Assembly (NCBI GenBank): GCA_036971475.1
Contig: JBAIZL010000003.1
Span: forward strand, 86,723,042-86,787,041
Direction: 5' to 3'
DNA length: 64,000 nt
Source of the DNA: Prosapia bicincta
Taxonomy: Eukaryota; Arthropoda; Insecta; Hemiptera; Cercopidae
In this document: in pieces, positions 35,496-46,639 of the stretch
Position numbering within the stretch: position 1 is the first letter of the stretch
How the letters are laid out: every line of letters starts with the position of its first letter
Made by a program: the position numbers and the translations under genes
Notes under the pieces: model-generated
Database searches by the model: none
Seen by the model: only the letters and a program-made list of their open reading frames with translations
Told to the model about the DNA's origin: nothing

Positions 35496-36240
35496 AAATG
35501 AGGTATTCGTAGTTTTTTTGTGGAAAAACAAATTTTTATATTATTTTCAATAATTATTTAATAATGTACGAACATTTCATCATCAAGAATATTGTTTTAA
35601 ATAATATGCTCCCAAATTTTCAATAATGTAATATACCGATAATTTCATGAGCTTCACACACTTTCAACAGCTAAAACAACACACAAAAATAGCTGTCAGT
35701 AGTTTTTCTCGACGAAATGTTAAACAAAATATAAATATTCTTGTTGATGAAATGTATTTATATTAACAAGTAATTATTTAACAAGGAAAATGTTATCTAT
35801 ATGGCATTATTTTATTAATACCTTGTTGCACAGTTATTATTTGTATTATTTAATTACTTAATTATCATTATTGTTATTGATATTATTGTTGTTGTTGTTG
35901 TAATTATAATTATAATTTATTATTATTAAAATTGTTATGGTTATTATAATTCTTTTTACTATCATCATTATCATCTTCATCATTTTTATTATTATGGTAG
36001 AGAATTTTCGAACCGTTATTGTAGAGAAATGTTTAGCTACAAAAAATGAACACTTTCATATAAAACTTTACATAATTATTTAAGAAAATATTGAGTATAA
36101 TAAACAAACTACTCCTGACTGTGAAACCTACAACGTATAGATTCGAGCACAGATGCTCTTCTTTCTTGTTGGCCTTGTAACGATTCTTCATGCTCTCTTG
36201 ACATGTAATTGTTGACTTCCCATCTTACGGTCCAGGTGTC
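35496..36240. other. AT-rich spacer with trinucleotide-like ATT/TTG runs
   Basis: Between about 35860 and 36000 the sequence is a degenerate run of ATT, GTT and ATC triplets. No gene. Confidence 0.6.
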
Positions 36241-36298
36241 AAGGCACCCTTGATATCAGTTACTCCTCTGGCAAATTATCTCCCCACGTATAATCAAT

Positions 36299-36365
36299 TT
36301 AGTATAAAAACATTGAAAACTACAAACGGCGAGTCGTACAGCCCACGCTTCAGTGACGTCACCTG
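36299..36365 (+). promoter_or_regulatory. Possible promoter: TATA-like box and CRE octamer
   Basis: TAGTATAAAAAC near 36299-36310 is followed within a GC-richer stretch by a perfect TGACGTCA at 36354-36361. The region has higher CpG than its surroundings. No transcript or downstream coding exon is evident, so the assignment is tentative. Confidence 0.2.
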
Positions 36366-36917
36366 TTGGAACCATCGAGCGTTGACCAGATGTGGTTGTG
36401 TGTGGTGCAGGGCTACGTTTAAGCAATTTCCTAAATTGATGACGTTTCGCTTCAAGTAAATAACATTCTTGGCATTAAATTTAGACGAGACTCTTTTGTT
36501 ATCTGATTACATTTTAAACTTTAAGACAGATTTTTGACAAATAAATTTTAAATACTTTAAAACAATTTGTAAGTTGTTCATGCATCGTTATAATTTTTTC
36601 TCTATAAACAAATTTAGGCACTATATCGACTACGTTTTTTACATATTAGTCGCTTTTAGTAACCTTAAACTTCTAAAACTAATGGTGGAATTAAAAATAA
36701 TATTTGACTGATTTAATCATAAGTAGAGTGAAGATTATGCTTTAGAGTTCATTATGCTAGAGTTCATTCCACGTTTACCTTGCAATTTCAAATTCTGAAA
36801 ACATACCACTCTATCGTCACCAAATCACCATTGTCAAAATAGAACGTAATCGAGAAATGTAAATTGTAAATAAAATTAATAGAAATGCTTATTTTATTAA
36901 AAGTAAAATGAACGTAA

Positions 36918-37100
36918 GGAGGGATTTGTGCGAGTGGTCTAGTGGGAAGAACACTTGACTACAACGTTAGAGATCTCATGTCCAATCCAGGGCGGTTGAA
37001 GGCTAGGCTGGTCATTACGTATCTAGAATATCTTATGGTTGGAGTAAGCCCTGTATCTGCTATACAGTGTTATGGCTTAAAATAAGAAAATACCTACAAA
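36918..37100 (+). mobile_element. tRNA-derived SINE, diverged
   Basis: The head has an A-box-like segment GTGGTCTAGTGGGAAGA, then ACACTTGACTACAACGTTAG and a degraded B-box (TGTCCAATCC). Its layout matches the SINE at 31570-31706 read on the minus strand (CTAGTGG...ACACTTGACTAC), but the tails differ, so the two share a tRNA-related head and may be separate families. Confidence 0.6.
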
Positions 37101-37549
37101 TTCGAAAAATGTTTTGTACTAAATGAAAGAAATTCTAATGCAAGCAACCCAACTATAAGAAAAATGTATATCCTGGTGTACATTTCTGCACTCCTCTGCT
37201 AAGCAATAAGAGGAGGCATTAAATTGATTTTCAAATTCCCAAGCTATGCAGCTCTTTCCATTCGTAATAAGACAGAAAATAAATCCGGGAAATATTGGAT
37301 GAAAACTACTGACAAGGAAAACAACGGTTTATGAATAATTCTAGACACATTATTCAGAAACACTGGTATTAGGAGTTAAGTTTTTTACTATGAAGGATGC
37401 GACCATGGCTTTGAGCCCACAGTCGGAGACGTGGACCAATGCCTACTGCGATTCCTACCGTGAACTATAATACTACAAGAATTCTTGAATAAAACTCAGA
37501 GGTTTTGATTTATATCACTTGTGTCGCTGGTTTTTTCTGTGGTCGCGTT

Positions 37550-38375
37550 CACTTGGGCCTGTTGGTTGCCTTACACTAACATTCGTTGATTGCCTTACAA
37601 TTACGTCCGTTGGTTGCCTTTCACTTATCTTCGTTGGTTGTCTTTCACTTATCTTCGTTGTTTGTTTTTCACTTATCTTCGTTGGTGGTCTATCATTTAT
37701 ATTCGTTGATTCCCTTACATCTACGTCTTTTAATGCCTTACACTTACGTTAGTTAATTGCCGATTACTTATGCTTGTCGGATGCCTGCTACTTACATTCG
37801 TTACTTGCCTTTCATTTACTTTAGTTAATTCAATTTCACTTCCGTTTCCTGGTTGCCTATAACATATTCGTTAGTTAACTTTCACCTAGGCCTATAGTCG
37901 GTATTTTTTTTACACTTACAGTCTTTGCCCGCCTTTCAATCATGCTTGTCGGTTGCCTTACAATTACATTTGTTTATTGACTTTTACATACCTCTGTTGG
38001 TCGCCTTTCACTCACTTTCGTTGGTTGAATTTAATTTACGCTCGTTATTTGCCTTTCACTTATGTACGCAGGCTGCCTTTCACCTTTGTTCGTTGGTTTT
38101 CTTTAAAAAAAACATTTATTAATTGACTTTTACATACATCTGTTGGTTGCCTTTCACTCACTTTCGTTGGTTGGATTTAACTTACGTTCCTTGGTTACCT
38201 TTCACATGTACGCTGGTTGACTTTCACCTTTGTTCGATGGTTCCCTTTCACTTACTTTATTATTGCCATCCCCCTTTGATCGTTGTTGAAAACCATTTGT
38301 TAATTGCCTTTCACTTACATCTGTTGGCCGGTGTTCACTTTGGTTCTTTGGTTACTTAACACTTTAATTTGTTGT
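37550..38375. repeat. Diverged 24-bp minisatellite, about 34 units
   Basis: The recurrent unit is of type TTCGTTGGTTGCCTTTCACT plus TA(T/C)(C/G), with many substitutions and small indels, so it is an old array. Because 24 is divisible by three, short plus frames with octapeptide-like repeats (for example CLSLIFVG) stay open. No coding function is implied. Confidence 0.85.
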
Positions 38376-39000
38376 TTGTCTTATACCATTTTCCCATTAA
38401 CATTGGCCAAAGCTTATCAATTTTGTAAATGGCTTAGCCGTGAATCATTTCTTCTTAGTTACAATCACACATAGGCATGTCTATTCGGAGATATCTCGCA
38501 AAAAGTTGGTCATCACGAGGGGCTTGGCGCAATAAAAAGATAAAAGGTTTTGCAGGCCTTGTCATCTTTACACGCCCACATCCTTTAAAGACTTTGAAAG
38601 AATCTTTAAGGTCTAGTAAGTTTTGTGAAGATATATATGATCATGGATATGACGAACAACACAATATATAGAAAGTTATTCTAAATGTGTGCCAAATTAT
38701 TTTGAAGGAAATTGAATAACTGACAGTTATTTACTTTCTTCAAATCTTTATCAGAATTTTGATTATATATTTCAATAGACAACATGTCAGGTTTATTTTG
38801 TTATAAGTCCATGAAGTTTGGAGAAACGTTCCATATAAATTAGAAAATATAATACGAAATTAATTAGTAGAAATTAATAAGGATAAAATAGTGAAGACGT
38901 GACAATGTTCGATATAACGGCTATGCACCTCTTTATGGCACCGGTGGAGAGTAGGTACACTCAGGTACGCGACTTTGCACTCGTGACGGCCTAATCCTAT
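38376..39000. other. Spacer, nothing recognised
   Basis: No gene, tandem array or inverted ends that I can support. Its right edge (38983-39000) is one copy of the target-site duplication described in the next entry. Confidence 0.5.
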
Positions 39001-39229
39001 AAAAAATTTAATGTAATAATCCTCCACAGTTTGAAAGGTGGGTTAACCCACTGGAAGAACAGGACTTGTTAACTTACAAAGGTCGTATCAACATTAAAAA
39101 TGATTTTCATAAGTTATATAGTGACGTATAGGTCATTGTTGCATAGGTTAAAAACATCCAACAGTTAGTTAGTGTTTTATTTCTGTTAGTTTGTATGGTT
39201 GATCTTATTGTTGTTTTGTTTTATTTTGT
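39001..39229 (-). mobile_element. Retroelement insertion with 18-bp target-site duplication
   Basis: The insert is flanked by GTGACGGCCTAATCCTAT (38983-39000) and GTGACGGCCTAAACCTAT (39230-39247), an 18-bp duplication with one mismatch. A second, longer copy begins at about 39567. On the minus strand both copies end in CATTAAATTTTTT, suggesting that the 3' end lies at the left and the right end is the variable, truncated 5' end. No ORF remains. Target duplication length and variable 5' truncation fit a non-LTR or Penelope-type retroelement. Confidence 0.7.
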
Positions 39230-39484
39230 GTGACGGCCTAAACCTATATCATTTACGAGGGGCTTGGTGTCCCTACCTTAATCCTACGTATATACATAAT
39301 CCTACGTATGCTACAATAGTCATAGTGGGTGAGCGCCTTAAAGCTACAACAAAAATTAAGACAATTCATGTTTATCTAAGCGACTTTAATTAAGTATGAA
39401 ATAAATGAGAAAACTGTTGCCATCTAGTCAAAGGTATTTATTTTATTGCACTTTGTACCTTTTATCAAGCCTGAAAATAATATT

Positions 39485-40115
39485 AAATTGATTTTAATTA
39501 CAATTACAAAATACTAGTTCACTCATTGCAATAATTTAAAACTTCATAAAATTCAACAAAATTTAGAAAAAAAATTTAATGCAATAATCCTCCACAGTTT
39601 GAAAGGTGGGTTAACCCACTGGAAGAACAGGACTTGTTCTGACGTTATCTATGTTAACTTACAAAGGTCGTATCAACATTAAAAATTATTTCCATAATTT
39701 ATATAGTGACGTATAGGTCATTGTTCCATAGGGTAAAAACATCCAAGAGTTAGTGTTTTATTTCTGTTAGTTTGTATGGTTGATCTTATTGTTGTTTTGT
39801 TTTATTTTGTTATTTTTGTGTGTGTTTTATATATGTTCCCTCAGTGTTGTTACTGTTTTTAATTTTTCTAGATGTTTTATGACTCTCAATTCTTAGGTGG
39901 GTTTTTTATTAAATTGATTTAACTAAATATTATTGCATTTTATAAAGTTTTACATTATTGAAATGAGTTTACTAGTATTTTGTGAATGTAATTAAATTCT
40001 TGAATTTTGCAGTCCATTAAGTTCAGTGAATCTTAATTAATCACTTTAACATTAGTTTATGATGAACACAGTTCGGATAGTCATAACTATTGTTAATGTA
40101 ATTAAACGCAATGTA
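39485..40115. mobile_element. Nested inverted-repeat element with second retroelement copy and Penelope tail
   Basis: Left arm AATTACAAAATACTAGTTCA (about 39500) is mirrored near 39965-39995 (GAGTTTACTAGTATTTTGTG), giving inverted arms of about 60 bases. Between them lies the second copy of the element at 39001-39229, here extending beyond its right end and containing an extra GTTCTGACGTTATCTATG. To the right, 39998-40115 carries AATTCTTGAATTTTGCAGTC and AGTTCGGATAGTCATAACTA, which match the ends of the Penelope-like element at 29.2-30.3 kb fused without a body or hammerhead. Confidence 0.65.
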
Positions 40116-41783
40116 ATACTGGTTTTAGGCTTGGTAAGGGCCAGAACTAGTTGTTGAAACGTTGCATTATTTAAATAAATATCTTTGGCTCATTGACAAC
40201 CGTTTTCTCATTAGTTAATAAACTAATAAAAGTTTCACAAGAACAAACAACTTCTTTTTTTCATGGAAGATGTTTTAACATTTGTAAAACACCTTAAACT
40301 CGTTAAATAGACTTCATTAAAATTCATTCATTGAAGGACGGTAATTTATGACTTATCTTGAGTTTTCAAACTATCCCACCAACTCAAATGGTGCGATAAG
40401 CAACTATTGAGAAAGAAATGGCTCTTTAACAGTGTATCTTACTCAAACATCTTCTAAACTGCTTTTTTACAATATGTAATTTTAGGATTCTAATGGACTG
40501 GACGAAAACATGTAGAAGACTTATAAACTACTCTTCTTCAACTGTGAGGTGCCTCTGACACTACGAACCACTCTAGCAGGTTTATCTAGGCAGGTTTACA
40601 TCACTAGGTTCTATGTGGGTAGGTTTCAGAGTTATTTGATCTGTTTCAAACGTTATTATTAATTTTTTTTTTCATAATTTAATACACAAACAAATATTTA
40701 ACTAATTGGAATAATCCTGGACTGAAATGCTAGTTTATAGGCATTGTTGAGTAATGAAATACTACATTGAGTGTTTTACTAGAGACCTGGTTATTGCATG
40801 GTACCTAATAGAAGCTACATGCTGTCAAAAAGATGTAATTAACTTTTTACCTTTTTTGAGGCTGGGATGTGTTTACAGTAACAAAGGAATCTCACAGAAA
40901 GAGTTGTTGAAACTATTTCAAAACCAGTCTTAAGAAAGCCCACAAGGTTTACTGAATGGCAGAAATATCGACGATAAAAGAAGTGAATTTAATAAGTACT
41001 AGTTGCATATGGTCTTGTCAGTTCATTATAGTACTGAATTTATATATTATATACAAGAAGTCAGATTCTTTTTATTATAATTACTATATATATATATACA
41101 AACCATATACATTTATAAGGATGTTTTTTATAAATAAGATACATATTTGTTAAGTTTTTTATTTCTCTACACTTAGCGTTAGCTGTCCATATTGCACTAA
41201 CTTTCGGTATTAAAATAAAGAACACCTTTTTGGGTTTTAATATGTTTACATTTCCATAGATCCTGGTTGATATGCTACCCGCCAAACAGATATATCTTTT
41301 AACCACACTATATCCTTTCTTGAAGGCAACAGCTTTGATTTTCACTTCATCTTGAAGATGTTTTACAATCTAATCGACTTTAAATTCTTGCTTTTTCAGA
41401 TTTAATTTCGGCATAGGAAATGCACATTATTTTATAAAAATCTTTCATAGAAATTATTCGTAAACCGTTTTTAAATTGAAATTATAAGCCACTACGCTAT
41501 TGTATAAAGCTTATACAAAATACGTGGGTAGGTCTCATGATTGTTAAGATTAAGTGACTCGGACAACCCAAGTTCCAAAATGCCAGACGGGCTTGACTTA
41601 GTTCCGGAAATGGTCTCATAGGCGTGAAATAGTTTTCATACATATTGCAAATCTGAAACATCCGTGAGTTATTGTTAAGACCGCATAATATTTTAGAATC
41701 CTGTAAAGATTCTGATACACTATTTTATATAAATAAAATTAATAAATAACGGTAAACAACATCACAATTATAAATAGTATTTT
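40116..41783. other. AT-rich spacer, nothing recognised
   Basis: A segment GTTGTTGAAACGTTGCATTA near 40155 resembles the 3' half of the hammerhead-bearing repeats but lacks the CTGANGA core. The remaining open frames have no recognisable content. Confidence 0.5.
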
Positions 41784-41825
41784 CTGAGACGCGTTTCATT
41801 AACTTCTGTGATCATCATCAGTCAA
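41784..41825 (-). ncRNA. Hammerhead-ribozyme-like motif, weak stem II
   Basis: Minus strand: TTGA before the core CTGATGA (41821-41815), extra T, an imperfect stem II, GAA (41797-41795), palindromic ACGCGT (41794-41789), H17 = C (41788), then TCAG pairing with the TTGA (one wobble) as stem I. Ends are well preserved; stem II is eroded. Confidence 0.5.
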
Positions 41826-42086
41826 ACTAATTGCAATTGTACCAAGTGTAGTTGTTGTGTATTAATCCTATTGATATTGATGATGACATATCACGAGATG
41901 ACGGAGTTTCCACACACCTGCCAACTATAGGAAGCCGTCAGTCTCAATAGGCTTGAAAATGAGAGCACGTATTTAATGGTTCTCGAAAGTCGACTCACAA
42001 ATATACCAAGAAAGATTCTTGTTTTCTTGTATAAGTACTTTAAAGTGTAAGTGATATCTATACTATACTTTTTGAAAAAAAAATAC

Positions 42087-42122
42087 GAGGCTGAAGAAGT
42101 CGTAAGACGAAAACGTTTCCTC
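42087..42122 (+). ncRNA. Hammerhead ribozyme candidate, compact and fully paired
   Basis: Stem I GAGG (42087-42090); core CTGAAGA (42091-42097, A at the variable position 7); extra A; stem II GTC-GTAA-GAC (42099-42108); GAA (42109-42111); palindromic stem III AACGTT (42112-42117); H17 = T42118; CCTC (42119-42122) pairing fully with GAGG. At 36 nt it is the most compact complete motif in the window. Predicted cleavage is after T42118. Confidence 0.7.
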
Positions 42123-42238
42123 CAAGTGGAAGTTAACAATTTAACAACTTTTAGTTAACAAAAAGTCTGGTCGCAAGTAATAGCAAAAGTGTAATAAGAA
42201 TTAACAACCAGATCGTCATAAACAGCAACAAGATTTTG

Positions 42239-42240
<2 letters not shown>

Positions 42241-42286
<46 letters not shown>

Positions 42287-42330
42287 TTGTATGTGTGTGT
42301 GTGTGTGTGTGGTGGAGTGTGTGTGGTGTG

Positions 42331-42406
<76 letters not shown>

Positions 42407-42433
42407 TTGTATGTGTGTGTGTGTGTGTGAATT

Positions 42434-42475
<42 letters not shown>

Positions 42476-42476
42476 T
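42241..42476. repeat. (GT)n microsatellite with periodic interruptions
   Basis: (GT)n is interrupted three times by GTGAATTTGTATGTG, so the interruption itself has been copied within the array. The overlapping Cys-Val frames are artefacts. Confidence 0.95.
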
Positions 42477-45354
42477 GTATGAAACCTTTATTATATTGTA
42501 TTGTTACTGTATTGCATTATACATTGCTTATAATACAAACATATGATATACAAGTAGTACTTAAAAGGTTATCTACAGTCGCAATCGATAAAAACATAAA
42601 AGAAAATGGCGGAAAGGTTACGAGCACGCGAAAGCTCCAGACGTCTATTATAAATTTTAGAGGTCAGCTGAGAGAAGCGAGGCCATTTGTGATGGACGAA
42701 ATGCTATCCGAACGGAACAGTTAATGTAACGTTTTCTTATAAAACAAAGAATAATCCAAAAGTGATAGTTGGAGAAACATCTCATTATTAAGTAAAAATG
42801 AAAAGGTTTAGAATTATTGACTTCCAAAAGTCGAAAAACATTGTATTATATTTAGAACATTAGTTTAAACACGAAGATTTTTTTAGGGCGCACAACGGAG
42901 TATTACCATAAGAATAATTCTAATTTCTTAGTGAAACTATCGAACGGATGGCGCCTTCTCAGCGGTGCCCCAGTTAAAAACACAATTCCATCGTTTAAAA
43001 GCTCAATTACCCCAAGCTACATATTACATTTCGCAAATTCAAATCTACTTGTCTATAGGCCTAAACATTAGTTATAGGTACCTTGCATAGTGAAAAATAT
43101 AATTTGCACCCTTATTTCTATTAACTATGGTAAATTGAAATTTTATCAACATCTATAATAAGAAATTGTTTTATGATTTTAAGGCGATACGTTTGGTCAT
43201 TATGACCTATAAAAGAGTTGAAAAAGGTTATCTTTAATTTGAATACTCGTGTATAAACCGGTATGGTATAAAAGAAAAAATCGTTGTATCATGGGTGAAG
43301 AGATTGTATACTTAATATAAGAGTTTCATAAAGGCGAGTGGACTCTTCACGTCGTGTAGTAGAGAAATAAAGGAAATGAGAGGTCATGTGGTAATGATGA
43401 AGGAAGCCAGAATGGAAGCTTGTCTGATCATGATCATCCCGTCAATAGTAAAGCTAGCGAAGCTTCTCGTCCGAATAAATCACTCGTATGGTGCTGGTCA
43501 CCCGGAAAGTACTGAAGTGGAATTTAATAAGGGGAAGCTTTTTATCTCATTAAGTCAGAATGAATAAATTTGTATCTCTAGGTAATCTAAATCATCCAAA
43601 ACAAAAATATTTGTTTTATTTGAAATTATGAAACTGAAAATAAAAATTCAGTGCTGTTTACAGGTATTCTGTCAAATAAAAGATTTTTTCAACCCAGGTC
43701 TGAAGACTTCAAACCTGCCCAGCTTCGTTCAGCGTAATTCGCGTTTCTCGAGCCGTTTCTGTCTCACCTGCGCATGCTGCTGTTGTCCATAAGGCGTCTA
43801 AGGGAATCAGGATTGACGAACCACGTTCCAAGCTCTTTAGCTCTTTCCGTTATAATCTGAAGATAGTGTAGATTCTATACAGAAGGAAAACGTTGATAAA
43901 GATTTACTCTGCATCAAAATAATTAAACGTAGATTCTTCCACACAGAACGGAAGACGAAAGTCCACCACTAACTTATTGAAACCACTACCTCACGAGATC
44001 CTCCTCAAACACGTGATCCCCAGGAGAATTGGTGTGACTTGGTAACACAATCTCATGGTAACATTTTTAGTTTGGTTAAATCTTCCCTCTAGCGCTAAAT
44101 TGCATATGCCACATCTACGGCTTCAGCTAACCTTCAGGTGCCCACTTGGACTAGTCATATTCTCCCAGGACATGCCCAACCCGTACCTAACAAACTTCTG
44201 TGATATTTAACTGTCTGGTGCCTCTTGTCATCTCGTCGCAAGTGTTTGTAGAAAGTTTAAAGAAGAAATATGAAGATATAGAAGAAGGCTACATAAGCGT
44301 TCACCTATTTCCCCTCGTACTAAGAACGCAAAGACAGATGCTAATGTTGGAGAGAATCGTCATCCCAGCATGTAAACCCACGCCCCCACGTATCCAATTT
44401 CAAAGTCGTGATTTCCGACAGGGTGACTAGAGTTAGAGCCGAGAATGAGGACTTGGTACCACGAGCCTTGGTACCACTGTGTTACTGTAATGGTTATATT
44501 GGTTACTGACCCTCTTCCTGGAATGAGACGATACTCCAACCAAAGTTTTACATGCTTTTCCAGAACCTTTTGAAACCATTAGAACCTTACAAACGACCCG
44601 GTTTTCCGTATTATCTCACCCTGCATCACTTAGAAAGGAAACAGAACTTTAATACCTGGCAAGAAAGAAGCCATACCAGAAAACTCTTGGTAGATCACGG
44701 AGGAACCTTTGTGGCCGGGTTGTCATGTTATAGGGTAGGGAGTGTTCTGGCGACTCGAAGCTGTAATAGAGTATGAAAAGTAAAATTATTTGTGTGAAAC
44801 ATGAGATAAGTAGTTATAAAATCTTTATAGAACATTCTAGACGCTTAACAGCGCCCTGGCTGCCTTTACGTAAAATATAAATCGTACAGCTGTTTACAAC
44901 CGCGCAAAATTTTTATATCTAGAAAACGTCCTTAAAAAAACTCTAACTCAACTACGTTTTTAACATGGCAAGAAAACAAAAAAATGTTGTTTGGTCAAAT
45001 CTATCCCCAGAGAAAAAATGTATTTACATGTCGTAAATAGATTTCCAGATCAAACTTTTTCATATTTTAAACAAAATGTAACTTGAAGAAATAATGAAAT
45101 CCAATGAAAGTTTGTTAATATAAAATAAGTTATAGTAAAATCTTGGTTTTTAGTCATATTTTAACGAGAAAAGTCCCGTATGTGAATTATGGCTCACTGC
45201 TTGACAAATAGAAGTCCTTGATATACAAGTCCTTTCACTCTTGAGCGGATAAAACAGTTCCACACTTCTGGTACAGTCTAGAATTTTCTAAGAAGTGAAG
45301 TGGCTAGAAAGTACGAGAAATTGCTAAAAGTGGCAAGTCTACACACACGCGATA
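42477..45354. other. Spacer, no gene recognised
   Basis: Short frames at 43376-43567, 44200-44430 and 44552-44776 are somewhat GC-richer than usual but show no domain, no supported splice sites and no family resemblance. Confidence 0.45.
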
Positions 45355-45356
45355 CA

Positions 45357-45391
<35 letters not shown>

Positions 45392-45432
45392 ACAACACAC
45401 ACAAATATACTGTATATATATATATATATAGG
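45355..45432. repeat. (CA)n-(TA)n microsatellite
   Basis: (CA)n, a short interruption with AAATATACTG, then (TA)n. Confidence 0.95.
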
Positions 45433-46639
45433 TTTCGTAAAGTGTTGGGGGCCGTTTAGAGGGTAAAGACATTTAGTGACAAAGTGAGAAACAGTGACAG
45501 TTTGGTTCGTGTTAACTATAAATAGGTTATTATCGAACTCAATAGTTATTATTAAACCTAACTGAAACAGTGTGTGGACGCTTTTATAAATGTTAGGTGT
45601 GTAATACTATTATTTAATAGTAGTCATACAAGCGTGTGAATTAAACAATAGTTATTTAATCTAAATTGTCTTATAATTTACTGAACCACTTTAAGAACGC
45701 AAGTGTACTGAAAACAATAATAAATACACAAACACATCTAAACTTACGTAGGTAGCAAAAGTATTTTATATTTACAATGTGTTGTCACAGAGTATAGGCT
45801 AGGCTAGGTACCGGCTCTTCACAGAACTATTCTCGAAGATTCATCACCTGCCCAAGACATCCACACAGTGGTTTTATTGAATGAGAGTAGAACCTGACGT
45901 TTGCCAAATTATGAGAGACGTAAAATCAATAGGAAGCATTAGGTTAGACCTGCTCTGACAGATATTGATTAAACATATCTATACCAGTGGTGAATGCGTT
46001 GTAGCGGCCCGGACCTATACAGTGAGAATTCATTTGGGTTAGCCAAGTGTAGCGGTGTATTTGAAATTTTTTTAACGGTGTTTATCGCTTCACGCTATGA
46101 TTTATTGAAATAAAAACTAGTTTAGGATCGTCTAAACAATTTTAGTGACACAGAAAAAGCATCATAAGGACAATTTCCTATCAGACTTCCGAACATGAAC
46201 GTATCACACCAAACATTTCTGAAAGCCAGGCGCGGTGCCAAGCAGGTTAAGGCTAACACCTGTTTTCATATTAACTTTGAGGCATTTTGGAGGTTACGGT
46301 TAAAGTGGTTTTCAAATTTAATTGTTTTAGATTAGGAAATAATTATTATTTCATTAAAGTCATTTATAACGTAAGATTTCATACATCTGTTATATCTTGT
46401 AGGTTGTTTTATGTTTTATACATTTAATTTAACATGTTATTTAACAGTTATTACAAACATTGAATTTTATATCAATAAATCTAACTACAACAACTCAATA
46501 TAATTAATGATATATTTAATTTTAAATTTTGAAAGTGAAACCGCGCTAGCCCACACACACACATACACACACACTTTTATGCTTTGGGATAACAATATTA
46601 AAAGATGTGGAAAAGATAGTGAGTAAAATGAAGAACCTC
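45433..46639. other. AT-rich spacer, nothing recognised
   Basis: A small (CA)n lies near 46551-46574. Otherwise I see nothing supported. Confidence 0.5.
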
